A stretch of DNA of 64,000 nucleotides. It comes from Sanderia malayensis (taxonomy: Eukaryota; Cnidaria; Scyphozoa; Semaeostomeae; Pelagiidae). The position numbers and the translations under genes are program-made. This document shows, piece by piece, positions 9,035 through 22,800 of this stretch. The notes under the pieces were generated by a model, which was not told the origin of the DNA, did not search any database, and saw nothing but the letters and a program-made list of their open reading frames with translations. How positions within the stretch are numbered: position 1 is the stretch's first letter; each line of letters begins with the position of its first letter. The stretch lies in NCBI GenBank assembly GCA_013076295.1, contig RQOL01000459.1:1-64000 (forward strand), in the 5' to 3' direction.

Positions 9035-12000
9035 TTGTGCAAATGAATGTTAATGTTGATTAGTGTAAGTTTCGGGAATAAAAGTTAATTTTTATTGGTG
9101 TAAATTGTGGGAATGGGTGTTATCTTTTATTAGTCTAAATTGTGAGAATGAATGTTAATATTACTGAAAAAGTATCTAAAAGTGTATAACAATTTGTTTT
9201 CGCTGAATTGACATGGAATCATGCGCAAATTGTGGGAATCAATCTTAATTTTGATTAGTGTAAGTTTCGGGAAAAAAAGTTAATTTTTCTTGGTATAAAT
9301 TGTGGGAATGAATGTCAATATAACTGGAACAAGTAACTAAAAGTGTATAACAATTTGTTCTCGCTGAATTGACATGGAATCATGCGCAAATTGTGGGAAT
9401 GAATCCTAATTTTGATTAGTGTAAGTTTCGGGAAAAAAAGTTAATTTTTCTTGGTATAAATTGTGGGAGTGAATGTTAGTATTACTGAAAAAAGTAACTA
9501 CAATGTATAACAATTTGTTCTGTCTGAATTGACGTGGAATCATGCGCAAATTGTGGGAATGAATGTTAATTTTGATTAGTGTAAGTTGCGGGATTAAAAG
9601 TTGATTTTTATTGGTGTAAATTGTGGGAATGAATGTTAATATAACTGGAACAAGTAACTAAATATGTATAACAATTTGTTCTCGCCGAATTGACACGGAA
9701 TCATGCGCAAATTGTGGGAATGAATCCTAGTTTTGATTAGTGAAAGTTGCGGGAATAAAAGTTGATTTTTATTGGTGTAAATTGTGGAAATGAATGTTAA
9801 TATAACTAGAACAAGTAACTAAAAGAGTATAACAATTTGCTTTCGCTGATTTGAAGTGGAATCATGCGCAAATTGTGGGAATGAATCCTAATTTTGATTG
9901 GTGTGAGTTTCGGGAAAAAAAGTTAATTTTATTGGTATAAATTGTGGGAGTGAATGTTATCTTTTATTAGTGTAAATTGTGGAAAGGAATGTTAATATTA
10001 CTGAATAAAGTAACTATAATGTATAACAATTTGTTCTGGCTGAATTGACGTGGAATCATGCGCAAAGTGTGGGAATGAATCCAAATTGTGATTAGTGTAA
10101 GTTTCGGGAGAAAAAGTTAATTTTTATTGGTATAACTTATGGGAGTGAATGTTATCTTTTATTAGTGTAAATTGTGGGAATGAATGTTAATATTACTGAA
10201 AAAAGTAACTGAAAGTGTATAACAATTTGTTCTCGCTGAATTGACATCGAATCATGCGCAAATTGTGGGAATGAATCCTAATCTTGATTAGTGTAAGTTG
10301 CGGGAATAAAAATTAATTTTTATTGGTGCAAATTGTGGGAATGAATGTTAATATAACTGAAACAAGTAACTAATAGTGTATAACAATTTGTTTTCGCTGA
10401 ATTGACGTGGTGTCATGGGCAAATTGTGGGAATGAATGTTAATTTTGATTAGTGTAAGTTGCGGGAATAAAAGTTGATTTTTATTGGTTTAAATTGTGGG
10501 AATGAAAGTTAATTTTTATTAGTGTAAATTGTGGGAATCAGTGTTATCATATATTAGTGTAAATAGAAGTAACTAAAAGTGTATAACAACTTGTTCTGGC
10601 AGAATTGACGTGGAATCATGCGCAAATTGTGGGAATGAATCTAAATAAATTGTGGGAATGAATGTTAATATTACTCAAAAAAGTAACTACAAGTGTATAA
10701 CAATTTGTTTTCGCTGAATTGACATGGAATCATGCGCAAATTGTGGGAATGAATCCTAATTTTGATTAGTATAAGTTGCGGGAATAAAAGTTTATTTTTA
10801 TTGGTGTACATTGTGGGAGGGAAAATTAGTTTTTATTAGTGTAAATTGTGGGAATGAGTGTTATCTTTTATTAGTGTAAACAGTTGGAAGGAATGTTAAT
10901 ATTACTGAAAAAGTAACTAAAAGTGTATAAAAATTTGTTCTCGCTGAATTGACATCGAATCATGCGCAAATTGTGGGAATGAATCCTAATTTTGATTAGT
11001 GTAAGTTGCGGGAAAAAAAGTTAATTTTTTTGGTGTAAATTGGGGGAATGAAAGTTAATTTTTATTAGTGTAAATTGTTGGAATGAGTGTTATCTTTTAT
11101 TAGTGTAAATAGTGGGAAGGAATGTTAATATTACTGAAAAAAGTAACTAAAAGTGTATAACAATTTGTTTTCGCTGAATTGACGTGGAATCATGCGCAAA
11201 TTGTGGGAATGAATTTAATTTTGATTAGTGTAAGTTGCGGGAAGAAAAGTTGACTTTTATTGGTGTAAATTGTGGGAAGGAAAATTAATTTTTATTAGTG
11301 TAAATTGTGGGAATGAGTGTTATCTTTTATTAGTGTAAATAGTGGGAAGGAATGTTAATATTACTGAAAAAAGTAACTAAAAGTGTATAATAATTTGTTC
11401 CGGCTGAATTGACGTGGAATCATGCGCGAATTGTGGGAATGAATCTAAATAAATTGTGGGAATGACTGTTAATATTACTCAAAAATATAACTAAAAGTGT
11501 ATAACAATTTATTTTCGCTGAATTGACATGGAATCATGCGCAAATTGTAGGAATCAATCTAAATAAATTGTGGGAATGAATGGTTAATATTACTCAAAAA
11601 AGTAACTACAAGTGTATAACAATTTGTTTTCGCTGAATTGACATGGAATCATGCGCAAATTGTGGGAATGAATCCTAATTTTGATTAGTATAAGTTGCGG
11701 GAATAAAAGTTGATTTTTATTGGTGTACATTGTGGGAGGGAAAATTAGTTTTTATTAGTGTAAATTGTGGGAATGAGTGTTATCTTTTATTAGTGTAAAT
11801 AGTTGGAAGGAATGTTAATATTACTGAAAAAAGTAACTAAAAGTGTATAACAATTTGTTCTCGCTGAATTGACATCGAATCATGCGCAAATTGTGGGAAT
11901 GAATCCTAATTTTGATTAGTGTAAGTTGCGGGAAAAAAAGTTAATTTTTTGGGTGTAAATTGGGGAATGAAAGTTAATTTTTATTAGTGTAAATTGTTGG

Positions 12001-12348
12001 AATGAGTGTTATCTTTTATTAGTGTAAATAGTGGGAAGGAATGTTAATATTACTGAAAAAAGTAACTAAAAGTGTATAACAATTTGTTCTCGCTGAATTG
12101 ACGTGGAATCATGCGCAAATTGTGGGAATGAATTTAATTTTGATTAGTGTAAGTTGCGGGAAGAAAAGTTGACTTTTATTGGTGTAAATTGTGGGAGGGA
12201 AAATTAATTTTTATTAGTGTAAATTGTGGGAATGAGTGTTATCTTTTATTAGTGTAAATAGTGGGAAGGAATGTTAATATTACTGAAAAAGTAACTAAAA
12301 GTGTATAATAATTTGTTCCGGCTGAATTGACGTGGAATCATGCGCGAA
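9035..12348 (+). repeat. Higher-order repeat A, copy 3 (3314 bp)
   Basis: Third tandem copy. It has the same internal order as copies 1 and 2, with private differences such as ATAACTAGAACAAG near 9803 in place of ATAACTGGAACAAG. That change is shared with the later A copies near 17345 and 29545, so A4 and A5 derive from an A3-like unit. It ends in the normal A tail (TTCCGGCTG, GCGCGAATTG) but is followed by block B (word TTGTGGGAATCAATC), not by another A. Confidence 0.93.
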
Positions 12349-15300
12349 TTGTGGGAATCAATCTTAATTTTGATTAGTGTAAGTTTCGGGTAAAAAAGTT
12401 AATTTTTCTTGGTATAAATTGTGGGAATGAATGTCAATATAACTGGAACAAGTAACTAAAAGTGTATAACAATTTGTTCTCGCTGAATTGACATGGAATC
12501 ATGCGCAAATTGTGGGAATGAATCCTAATTTTGATTAGTGTAAGTTTCGGGAAAAAAAGTTTATTTTTCTTGGTATAAATTGTGGGAGTGAATGTTAGTA
12601 TTACTGAAAAAAGTAACTATAATGTATAACAATTTGTTCTTGCTGAATTGACGTGGAATCATGCGCAAATTGTGGGAATGAATGTTAATTTTGATTAGTG
12701 TAAGTTGCGGGATTAAAAGTTGATTTTTATTGGTGTAAATTGTCGGAATAAATGTTAATATAACTGAAACAAGTAACTAATAGTGTATAACAATTTGTTT
12801 TCGCTGAATTGACGTGGTGTCATGGGCAAATTGTGGGAATGAATGTTAATTTTGATTAGTGTAAGTTTCGGGAGAAAAAGCTAATTTTTATTGATATAAC
12901 TTATGGGAGTGAATGTTAACTTTTATTAGTGTAAATTGTGGGAATGAATGTTAATATTACTGAAAAAAGTAACTGAAAGTGTATAACAATTTTTTCTCGC
13001 TGAATTGACATCGAATCATGCGCAAATTGTGGGAATGAATCCTAATCTTGATTAGTGTAAGTTGCGGGAATAAAAATTAACTTTTATTGGTGCAAATTGT
13101 GGGAATGAATGTTAATATAACTGAAACAAGTAACTAATAGTGTATAACAATTTGTTTTCGCTGAATTGACGTGGTGTCATGGGCAAATTGTGGGAATGAA
13201 TGTTAATTTTGATTACTGGAAGTTGCGGGAATAAAAGTTGATTTTTATTGGTGTAAATTGTGGGAATTAAAGTTAATTTTTATTAGTGTAAATTGTGGGA
13301 ATCAGTGTTATCATTTATTAGTGTAAATAGAAGTAACTAAAAGTGTATAACAACTTGTTCTGGCAGAAATGACGTGGAATCATGCGCAAATTGTGGGAAT
13401 GAATCTAAATAAATTGTGGGAATGAATGTTAATATTACTCAAAAAGTAACTAAAAGTGTATAACAATTTGTTCTCGCTGAATTGACATGGAATCAAGCGC
13501 AAATCGTGGGAATGAATCCTAGTTTTGATTAGTGTAAGTTGCGGGAATAAAAGTAAATTTTTATTAGTGTAAATTGTGGGAATGAATGTTTATATAACTG
13601 AAAAAAGTAACTAAAAGTGTATAACAATTTGTTCTCGCTGAATTGACGTGGAATCATTCGAAAATTGTGGGAATGAATTTAATTTTCATTAGTGTAAGTT
13701 GCGGGAATAAAAGTTCATTTTTATTGGTGTACATTGTGGGAGGGAAAATTAGTTTTTATTAGTGTAAATTGTGGGAATGAGTGTTATCTTTTATTAGTGT
13801 AAATAGTTGGAAGGAATGTTAATATTACTGAAAAAAGTAACTAAAAGTGTATAACAATTTGTTCTCGCTGAATTGACATCGAATCATGCGCAAATTGTAG
13901 GAATGAATCCTAATCGTGATTAGTGTAAGTTGTGGGAAAAAAAGTTAATTTTTTTTGGAGTAAATTGTGGGAATGAATGTTTATATAACTGAAAAAAGTA
14001 ACTAAAAGTGTATAACAACTTGTTCTGGCAGAAATGACGTGGAATCATGCGCAAATTGTGGGAATGAATCTAAATAAATTGTGGGAATGAATGTTAATAT
14101 TACTCAAAAAAGTAACTAAAAGTGTATAACAATTTGTTTTCGCTGAATTGACGTAGAATCATTCTCAAATTGTGGGAATGAATGCTAATTTTGATTATTG
14201 AAAGTTGCGGAAATAAAAGTTAATTTTTATTGGTGTAAATTGTGGGAATGAATGTTATATAACTGAAAAAAGTAACTAAAAGTGTATAACAATTTGTTCT
14301 CGCTGAATTGACGTGGAATCATTCGAAAATTGTGGGAATGAATTTGTTTTTGATTAGTGTAAGTTGCGGGAATAAAAGTTGATTTTTATTGGTGTACATT
14401 GTGGGAGGGAAAATTAGTTTTTATTAGTGTAAATTGTGGGAATGAGTGTTATCTTTTATTAGTGTAAATAGTTGGAAGGAATGTTAATATTACTGAAAAA
14501 AGTAACTAAAAGTGTATAACAATTTGTTCTCGCTGAATTGACATCGAATCATGCGCAAATTGTAGGAATGAATCCTAATCGTGATTAGTGTAAGTTGTGG
14601 GAAAAAAGTTAATTTTTTTTGGAGTAAATTGTGGGAATGAATGTTTATATAACTGAAAAAAGTAACTAAAAGTGTATAACAACTTGTTCTGGCAGAAATG
14701 ACGTGGAATCATGCGCAAATTGTGGGAATGAATCTAAATAAATTGTGGGAATGAATGTTAATATTACCCAAAAAAGTAACTAAAAGTGTATAACAATTTG
14801 TTCTCGCTGAATTGACATGGAATCAAGCGCAAATCGTGGGAATGAATCCTAGTTTTGATTAGTGTAAGTTGCGGGAATAAAAGTAAATTTTTATTAGTGT
14901 AAATTGTGGGAATGAATGTTTATATAACTGAAAAAAGTAACTAAAAGTGTATAACAATTTGTTCTCGCTGAATTGACGTGGAATCATTCGAAAATTGTGG
15001 GAATGAATTTAATTTTCATTAGTGTAAGTTGCGGGAATAAAAGTTCATTTTTATTGGTGTACATTGTGGGAGGGAAAATTAGTTTTTATTAGTGTAAATT
15101 GTGGGAATGAGTGTTATCTTTTATTAGTGTAAATAGTTGGAAGGAATGTTAATATTACTGAAAAAAGTAACTAAAAGTGTATAACAATTTGTTCTCGCTG
15201 AATTGACATCGAATCATGCGCAAATTGTAGGAATGAATCCTAATCGTGATTAGTGTAAGTTGTGGGAAAAAAAGTTAATTTTTTTTGGAGTAAATTGTGG

Positions 15301-16575
15301 GAATGAATGTTTATATAACTGAAAAAAGTAACTAAAAGTGTATAACAACTTGTTCTGGCAGAAATGACGTGGAATCATGCGCAAATTGTGGGAATGAATC
15401 TAAATAAATTGTGGGAATGAATGTTAATATTACCCAAAAAAGTAACTAAAAGTGTATAACAATTTGTTCTCGCTGAATTGACATGGAATCAAGCGCAAAT
15501 CGTGGGAATGAATCCTAGTTTTGATTAGTGTAAGTTGCGGGAATAAAAGTAAATTTTTATTAGTGTAAATTGTGGGAATGAATGTTTATATAACTGAAAA
15601 AGTAACTAAAAGTGTATAACAATTTGTTCTCGCTGAATTGACGTGGAATCATTCGAAAATTGTGGGAATGAATTTAATTTTCATTAGTGTAAGTTGCGGG
15701 AATAAAAGTTTATTTTTATTGGTGTACATTGTGGGAGGGAAAATTAGTTTTTATTAGTGTAAATTGTGGGAATGAGTGTTATCTTTTATTAGTGTAAACA
15801 GTTGGAAGGAATGTTAATATTACTGAAAAAGTAACTAAAAGTGTATAAAAATTTGTTCTCGCTGAATTGACATCGAATCATGCGCAAATTGTGGGAATGA
15901 ATCCTAATTTTGATTAGTGTAAGTTGCGGGAAAAAAGTTAATTTTTTGGTGTAAATTGGGGGAATGAAAGTTAATTTTTATTAGTGTAAATTGTTGGAAT
16001 GAGTGTTATCTTTTATTAGTGTAAATAGTGGGAAGGAATGTTAATATTACTGAAAAAAGTAACTAAAAGTGTATAACAATTTGTTTTCGCTGAATTGACG
16101 TGGAATCATGCGCAAATTGTGGGAATGAATTTAATTTTGATTAGTGTAAGTTGCGGGAAGAAAAGTTGACTTTTATTGGTGTAAATTGTGGGAAGGAAAA
16201 TTAATTTTTATTAGTGTAAATTGTGGGAATGAGTGTTATCTTTTATTAGTGTAAATAGTGGGAAGGAATGTTAATATTACTGAAAAAGTAACTAAAAGTG
16301 TATAACAATTTGTTCTCGCTGAATTGACGTGGAATCATGCGCAAATTGTGGGAATGAATTTAATTTTGATTAGTGTAAGTTGCGGGAAGAAAAGTTGACT
16401 TTTATTGGTGTAAATTGTGGGAGGGAAAATTAATTTTTATTAGTGTAAATTGTGGGAATGAGTGTTATCTTTTATTAGTGTAAATAGTGGGAAGGAATGT
16501 TAATATTACTGAAAAAAGTAACTAAAAGTGTATAATAATTTGTTCCGGCTGAATTGACGTGGAATCATGCGCGAA
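12349..16575 (+). repeat. Block B, copy 1 (4227 bp)
   Basis: Opens with TTGTGGGAATCAATC and the private word TTTCGGGTAAAAAAG (12385-12399). The head (12349-13490) resembles the 5' part of A with several monomers missing. Then come three 666-bp units (13491-15486) and a tail (15487-16575) that matches the last part of A, including AAACAGTTGG, TATAAAAATTTGTTC and TTCCGGCTG. It is about 459 bp shorter than block C, which equals 114+114+231, so the difference is a loss or gain of whole monomers. Confidence 0.88.
13491..15486 (+). repeat. Three tandem 666-bp four-monomer repeats in B1
   Basis: The marker AATCAAGCGCAAATCGTGGG occurs at 13491, 14821 and 15487. The unit beginning at 14157 carries the related form AATCATTCTCAAATTGTGGG instead. 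Spacings are 666, 664 and 666 bp. Each unit is 161+231+161+113 bp: a b e with AAAGTAAATTTTTATTAG; a b c d e with CATTCGAAAATTG; a b e with CCTAATCGTGATTAG and GTTCTGGCAGAAATGACG; and the short GAATCTAAATAAATTG unit. The last marker unit continues into the tail. Confidence 0.9.
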
Positions 16576-19500
16576 TTGTGCAAATGAATGTTAATGTTGA
16601 TTAGTGTAAGTTTCGGGAATAAAGGTTAATTTTTATTGGTGTAAATTGTGGGAATGGGTGTTATCTTTTATTAGTCTAAATTGTGAGAATGAATGTTAAT
16701 ATTACTGAAAAAGTATCTAAAAGTGTATAACAATTTGTTTTCGCTGAATTGACATGGAATCATGCGCAAATTGTGGGAATCAATCTTAATTTTGATTAGT
16801 GTAAGTTTCGGGAAAAAAAGTTAATTTTTCTTGGTATAAATTGTGGGAATGAATGTCAATATAACTGGAACAAGTAACTAAAAGTGTATAACAATTTGTT
16901 CTCGCTGAATTGACATGGAATCATGCGCAAATTGTGGGAATGAATCCTAATTTTGATTAGTGTAAGTTTCGGGAAAAAAAGTTAATTTTTCTTGGTATAA
17001 ATTGTGGGAGTGAATGTTAGTATTACTGAAAAAAGTAACTACAATGTATAACAATTTGTTCTGTCTGAATTGACGTGGAATCATGCGCAAATTGTGGGAA
17101 TGAATGTTAATTTTGATTAGTGTAAGTTGCGGGATTAAAAGTTGATTTTTATTGGTGTAAATTGTGGGAATGAATGTTAATATAACTGGAACAAGTAACT
17201 AAATATGTATAACAATTTGTTCTCGCCGAATTGACACGGAATCATGCGCAAATTGTGGGAATGAATCCTAGTTTTGATTAGTGAAAGTTGCGGGAATAAA
17301 AGTTGATTTTTATTGGTGTAAATTGTGGAAATGAATGTTAATATAACTAGAACAAGTAACTAAAAGAGTATAACAATTTGCTTTCGCTGATTTGAAGTGG
17401 AATCATGCGCAAATTGTGGGAATGAATCTTAATTTTGATTGGTGTGAGTTTCGGGAAAAAAAGTTAAGTTTTATTGGTATAAATTGTGGGAGTGAATGTT
17501 ATCTTTTATTAGTGTAAATTGTGGAAAGGAATGTTAATATTACTGAATAAAGTAACTATAATGTATAACAATTTGTTCTGGCTGAATTGACGTGGAATCA
17601 TGCGCAAAGTGTGGGAATGAATCCAAATTGTGATTAGTGTAAGTTTCGGGAGAAAAAGTTAATTTTTATTGGTATAACTTATGGGAGTGAATGTTATCTT
17701 TTATTAGTGTAAATTGTGGGAATGAATGTTAATATTACTGAAAAAAGTAACTGAAAGTGTATAACAATTTGTTCTCGCTGAATTGACATCGAATCATGCG
17801 CAAATTGTGGGAATGAATCCTAATCTTGATTAGTGTAAGTTGCGGGAATAAAATTAATTTTTATTGGTGCAAATTGTGGGAATGAATGTTAATATAACTG
17901 AAACAAGTAACTAATAGTGTATAACAATTTGTTTTCGCTGAATTGACGTGGTGTCATGGGCAAATTGTGGGAATGAATGTTAATTTTGATTAGTGTAAGT
18001 TGCGGGAATAAAAGTTGATTTTTATTGGTTTAAATTGTGGGAATGAAAGTTAATTTTTATTAGTGTAAATTGTGGGAATCAGTGTTATCATATATTAGTG
18101 TAAATAGAAGTAACTAAAAGTGTATAACAACTTGTTCTGGCAGAATTGACGTGGAATCATGCGCAAATTGTGGGAATGAATCTAAATAAATTGTGGGAAT
18201 GAATGTTAATATTACTCAAAAAAGTAACTACAAGTGTATAACAATTTGTTTTCGCTGAATTGACATGGAATCATGCGCAAATTGTGGGAATGAATCCTAA
18301 TTTTGATTAGTATAAGTTGCGGGAATAAAAGTTTATTTTTATTGGTGTACATTGTGGGAGGGAAAATTAGTTTTTATTAGTGTAAATTGTGGGAATGAGT
18401 GTTATCTTTTATTAGTGTAAACAGTTGGAAGGAATGTTAATATTACTGAAAAAGTAACTAAAAGTGTATAAAAATTTGTTCTCGCTGAATTGACATCGAA
18501 TCATGCGCAAATTGTGGGAATGAATCCTAATTTTGATTAGTGTAAGTTGCGGGAAAAAAAGTTAATTTTTTTGGTGTAAATTGGGGAATGAAAGTTAATT
18601 TTTATTAGTGTAAATTGTTGGAATGAGTGTTATCTTTTATTAGTGTAAATAGTGGGAAGGAATGTTAATATTACTGAAAAAAGTAACTAAAAGTGTATAA
18701 CAATTTGTTTTCGCTGAATTGACGTGGAATCATGCGCAAATTGTGGGAATGAATTTAATTTTGATTAGTGTAAGTTGCGGGAAGAAAAGTTGACTTTTAT
18801 TGGTGTAAATTGTGGGAAGGAAAATTAATTTTTATTAGTGTAAATTGTGGGAATGAGTGTTATCTTTTATTAGTGTAAATAGTGGGAAGGAATGTTAATA
18901 TTACTGAAAAAAGTAACTAAAAGTGTATAATAATTTGTTCCGGCTGAATTGACGTGGAATCATGCGCGAATTGTGGGAATGAATCTAAATAAATTGTGGA
19001 ATGACTGTTAATATTACTCAAAAATATAACTAAAAGTGTATAACAATTTATTTTCGCTGAATTGACATGGAATCATGCGCAAATTGTAGGAATCAATCTA
19101 AATAAATTGTGGGAATGAATGGTTAATATTACTCAAAGAAGTAACTACAAGTGTATAACAATTTGTTTTCGCTGAATTGACATGGAATCATGCGCAAATT
19201 GTGGGAATGAATCCTAATTTTGATTAGTATAAGTTGCGGGAATAAAAGTTGATTTTTATTGTGTACATTGTGGGAGGGAAATTAGTTTTTTATTAGTGTA
19301 AATTGTGGGAATGAGTGTTATCTTTTATTAGTGTAAATAGTTGGAAGGAATGTTAATATTACTGAAAAATATAACTAAAAGTGTATAACAATTTGTTCTC
19401 GCTGAATTGACATTGAATCATGCGCAAATTGTGGGAATGAATCCTAATTTTGATTAGTGTAAGTTGCGGGAAAAAAAGTTAATTTTTTGGGTGTAAATTG

Positions 19501-19887
19501 GGGGAATGAAAGTTAATTTTTATTAGTGTAAATTGTTGGAATGAGTGTTATCTTTTATTAGTGTAAATAGTGGGAAGGAATGTTAATATTACTGAAAAAA
19601 GTAACTAAAAGTGTATAACAATTTGTTCTCGCTGAATTGACGTGGAATCATGCGCAAATTGTGGGAATGAATTTAATTTTGATTAGTGTAAGTTGCGGGA
19701 AGAAAAGTTGACTTTTATTGGTGTAAATTGTGGGAGGGAAAATTAATTTTTATTAGTGTAAATTGTGGGAATGAGTGTTATCTTTTATTAGTGTAAATAG
19801 TGGGAAGGATGTTAATATTACTGAAAAAAGTAACTAAAAGTGTATAATAATTTGTTCCGGCTGAATTGACGTGGAATCATGCGCGAA
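16576..19887 (+). repeat. Higher-order repeat A, copy 4 (3312 bp)
   Basis: An A block embedded between B and C, starting at TTGTGCAAATG and ending at the TTGTGGGAATCAATC of block C. It shares the AACTAGAACAAG variant with A3 and A5. It has private forms seen also in A5, for example GAATAAAGGTTAATT near 16618 and AAAGTTAAGTTTTATTGG near 17460, and the TTACTGAAAAATATAAC and GACATTGAATC variants near 19360-19415. A4 and A5 are therefore closer to each other than to A1-A3. Confidence 0.92.
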
Positions 19888-22800
19888 TTGTGGGAATCAA
19901 TCTTAATTTTGATTAGTGTAAGTTTCGGGTAAAAAAGTTAATTTTTCTTGGTATAAATTGTGGGAATGAATGTCAATATAACTGGAACAAGTAACTAAAA
20001 GTGTATAACAATTTGTTCTCGCTGAATTGACATGGAATCATGCGCAAATTGTGGGAATGAATCCTAATTTTGATTAGTGTAAGTTTCGGGAAAAAAAGTT
20101 TATTTTTCTTGGTATAAATTGTGGGAGTGAATGTTAGTATTACTGAAAAAAGTAACTATAATGTATAACAATTTGTTCTTGCTGAATTGACGTGGAATCA
20201 TGCGCAAATTGTGGGAATGAATGTTAATTTTGATTAGTGTAAGTTGCGGGATTAAAAGTTGATTTTTATTGGTGTAAATTGTCGGAATAAATGTTAATAT
20301 AACTGAAACAAGTAACTAATAGTGTATAACAATTTGGTTTTCGCTGAATTGACGTGGTGTCATGGGCAAATTGTGGGAATGAATGTTAATTTTGATTAGT
20401 GTAAGTTTCGGGGAGAAAAAGCTAATTTTTATTGATATAACTTATGGGAGTGAATGTTAACTTTTATTAGTGTAAATTGTGGGAATGAATGTTAATATTA
20501 CTGAAAAAAGTAACTGGAAGTGTATAACAATTTTTTCTCGCTGAATTGACATCGAATCATGCGCAAATTGTGGGAATGAATCCTAATCTTGATTAGTGTA
20601 AGTTGCGGGAATAAAAATTAACTTTTATTGGTGCAAATTGTGGGAATGAATGTTAATATAACTGAAACAAGTAACTAATAGTGTATAACAATTTGTTTTC
20701 GCTGAATTGACGTGGTGTCATGGGCAATTGTGGGAATGAATGTTAATTTTGATTACTGGAAGTTGCGGGAATAAAAGTTGATTTTTATTGGTGTAAATTG
20801 TGGGAATTAAAGTTAATTTTTATTAGTGTAAATTGTGGGAATCAGTGTTATCATTTATTAGTGTAAATAGAAGTAACTAAAAGTGTATAACAACTTGTTC
20901 TGGCAGAAATGACGTGGAATCATGCGCAAATTGTGGGAATGAATCTAAATAAATTGTGGGAATGAATGTTAATATTACTCAAAAAAGTAACTAAAAGTGT
21001 ATAACAATTTGTTCTCGCTGAATTGACATGGAATCAAGCGCAAATCGTGGGAATGAATCCTAGTTTTGATTAGTGTAAGTTGCGGGAATAAAAGTAAATT
21101 TTTATTAGTGTAAATTGTGGGAATGAATGTTTATATAACTGAAAAAGTAACTAAAAGTGTATAACAATTTGTTCTCGCTGAATTGACGTGGAATCATTCG
21201 AAATTGTGGGAATGAATTTAATTTCATTAGTGTAAGTTGCGGGAATAAAAGTTCATTTTATTGGTGTACATTGTGGGAGGGAAAATTAGTTTTTATTAGT
21301 GTAAATTGTGGGAATGAGTGTTATCTTTTATTAGTGTAAATAGTTGGAAGGAATGTTAATATTACTGAAAAAAGTAACTAAAAGTGTATAACAATTTGTT
21401 CTCGCTGAATTGACATCGAATCATGCGCAAATTGTAGGAATGAATCCTAATCGTGATTAGTGTAAGTTGTGGGAAAAAAAGTTAATTTTTTTGGAGTAAA
21501 TTGTGGGAATGAATGTTTATATAACTGAAAAAAGTAACTAAAAGTGTATAACAACTTGTTCTGGCAGAAATGACGTGGAATCATGCGCAAATTGTGGGAA
21601 TGAATCTAAATAAATTGTGGGAATGAATGTTAATATTACTCAAAAAAGTAACTAAAAGTGTATAACAATTTGTTTTCGCTGAATTGACGTAGAATCATGC
21701 TCAAATTGTGGGAATGAATGCTAATTTTGATTATTGAAAGTTGCGGAAATAAAAGTTAATTTTTATTGGTGTAATTGTGGGAATGAATGTTATATAACTG
21801 AAAAAAGTAACTAAAAGTGTATAACAATTTGTTCTCGCTGAATTGACGTGGAATCATTCGAAAATTGTGGGAATGAATTTGTTTTTGATTAGTGTAAGTT
21901 GCGGGAATAAAAGTTGATTTTTATTGGTGTACATTGTGGGAGGGAAAATTAGTTTTTATTAGTGTAACTTGTGGGAATGAGTGTTATCTTTTATTAGTGT
22001 AAATAGTTGGAAGGAATGTTAATATTACTGAAAAAAGTAACTAAAAGTGTATAACAATTTGTTCTCGCTGAATTGACATCGAATCATGCGCAAATTGTAG
22101 GAATGAATCCTAATCGTGATTAGTGTAAGTTGTGGGAAAAAAAGTTAATTTTTTTTGGAGTAAATTGTGGGAATGAATGTTTATATAACTGAAAAAAGTA
22201 ACTAAAAGTGTATAACAACTTGTTCTGGCAGAAATGACGTGGAATCATGCGCAAATTGTGGGAATGAATCTAAATAAATTGTGGGAATGAATGTTAATAT
22301 TACCCAAAAAAGTAACTAAAAGTGTATAACAATTTGTTCTCGCTGAATTGACATGGAATCAAGCGCAAATCGTGGGAATGAATCCTAGTTTTGATTAGTG
22401 TAAAGTTGCGGGAATAAAAGTAAATTTTTATTAGTGTAAATTGTGGGAATGAATGTTTATATAACTGAAAAAAGTAACTAAAAGTGTATAACAATTTGTT
22501 CTCGCTGAATTGACGTGGAATCATTCGAAAATTGTGGGAATGAATTTAATTTTCATTAGTGTAAGTTGCGGGAATAAAAGTTCATTTTTATTGGTGTACA
22601 TTGTGGGAGGGAAAATTAGTTTTTATTAGTGTAAATTGTGGGAATGAGTGTTATCTTTTATTAGTGTAAATAGTTGGAAGGAATGTTAATATTACTGAAA
22701 AAAGTAACTAAAAGTGTATAACAATTTGTTCTCGCTGAATTGACATCGAATCATGCGCAAATTGTAGGAATGAATCCTAATCGTGATTAGTGTAAGTTGT

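Noticed and set aside
22300..22524. 74-residue open frame on the minus strand
   Set aside because: It reads straight through core and modules (ATG falls in the reverse of GGAATCAAGC/CATG). Monomer lengths of 161, 231 and 113 are not multiples of three, so the frame cannot be kept between units, and the same satellite elsewhere is closed by stops. No start signal or conserved domain is visible.
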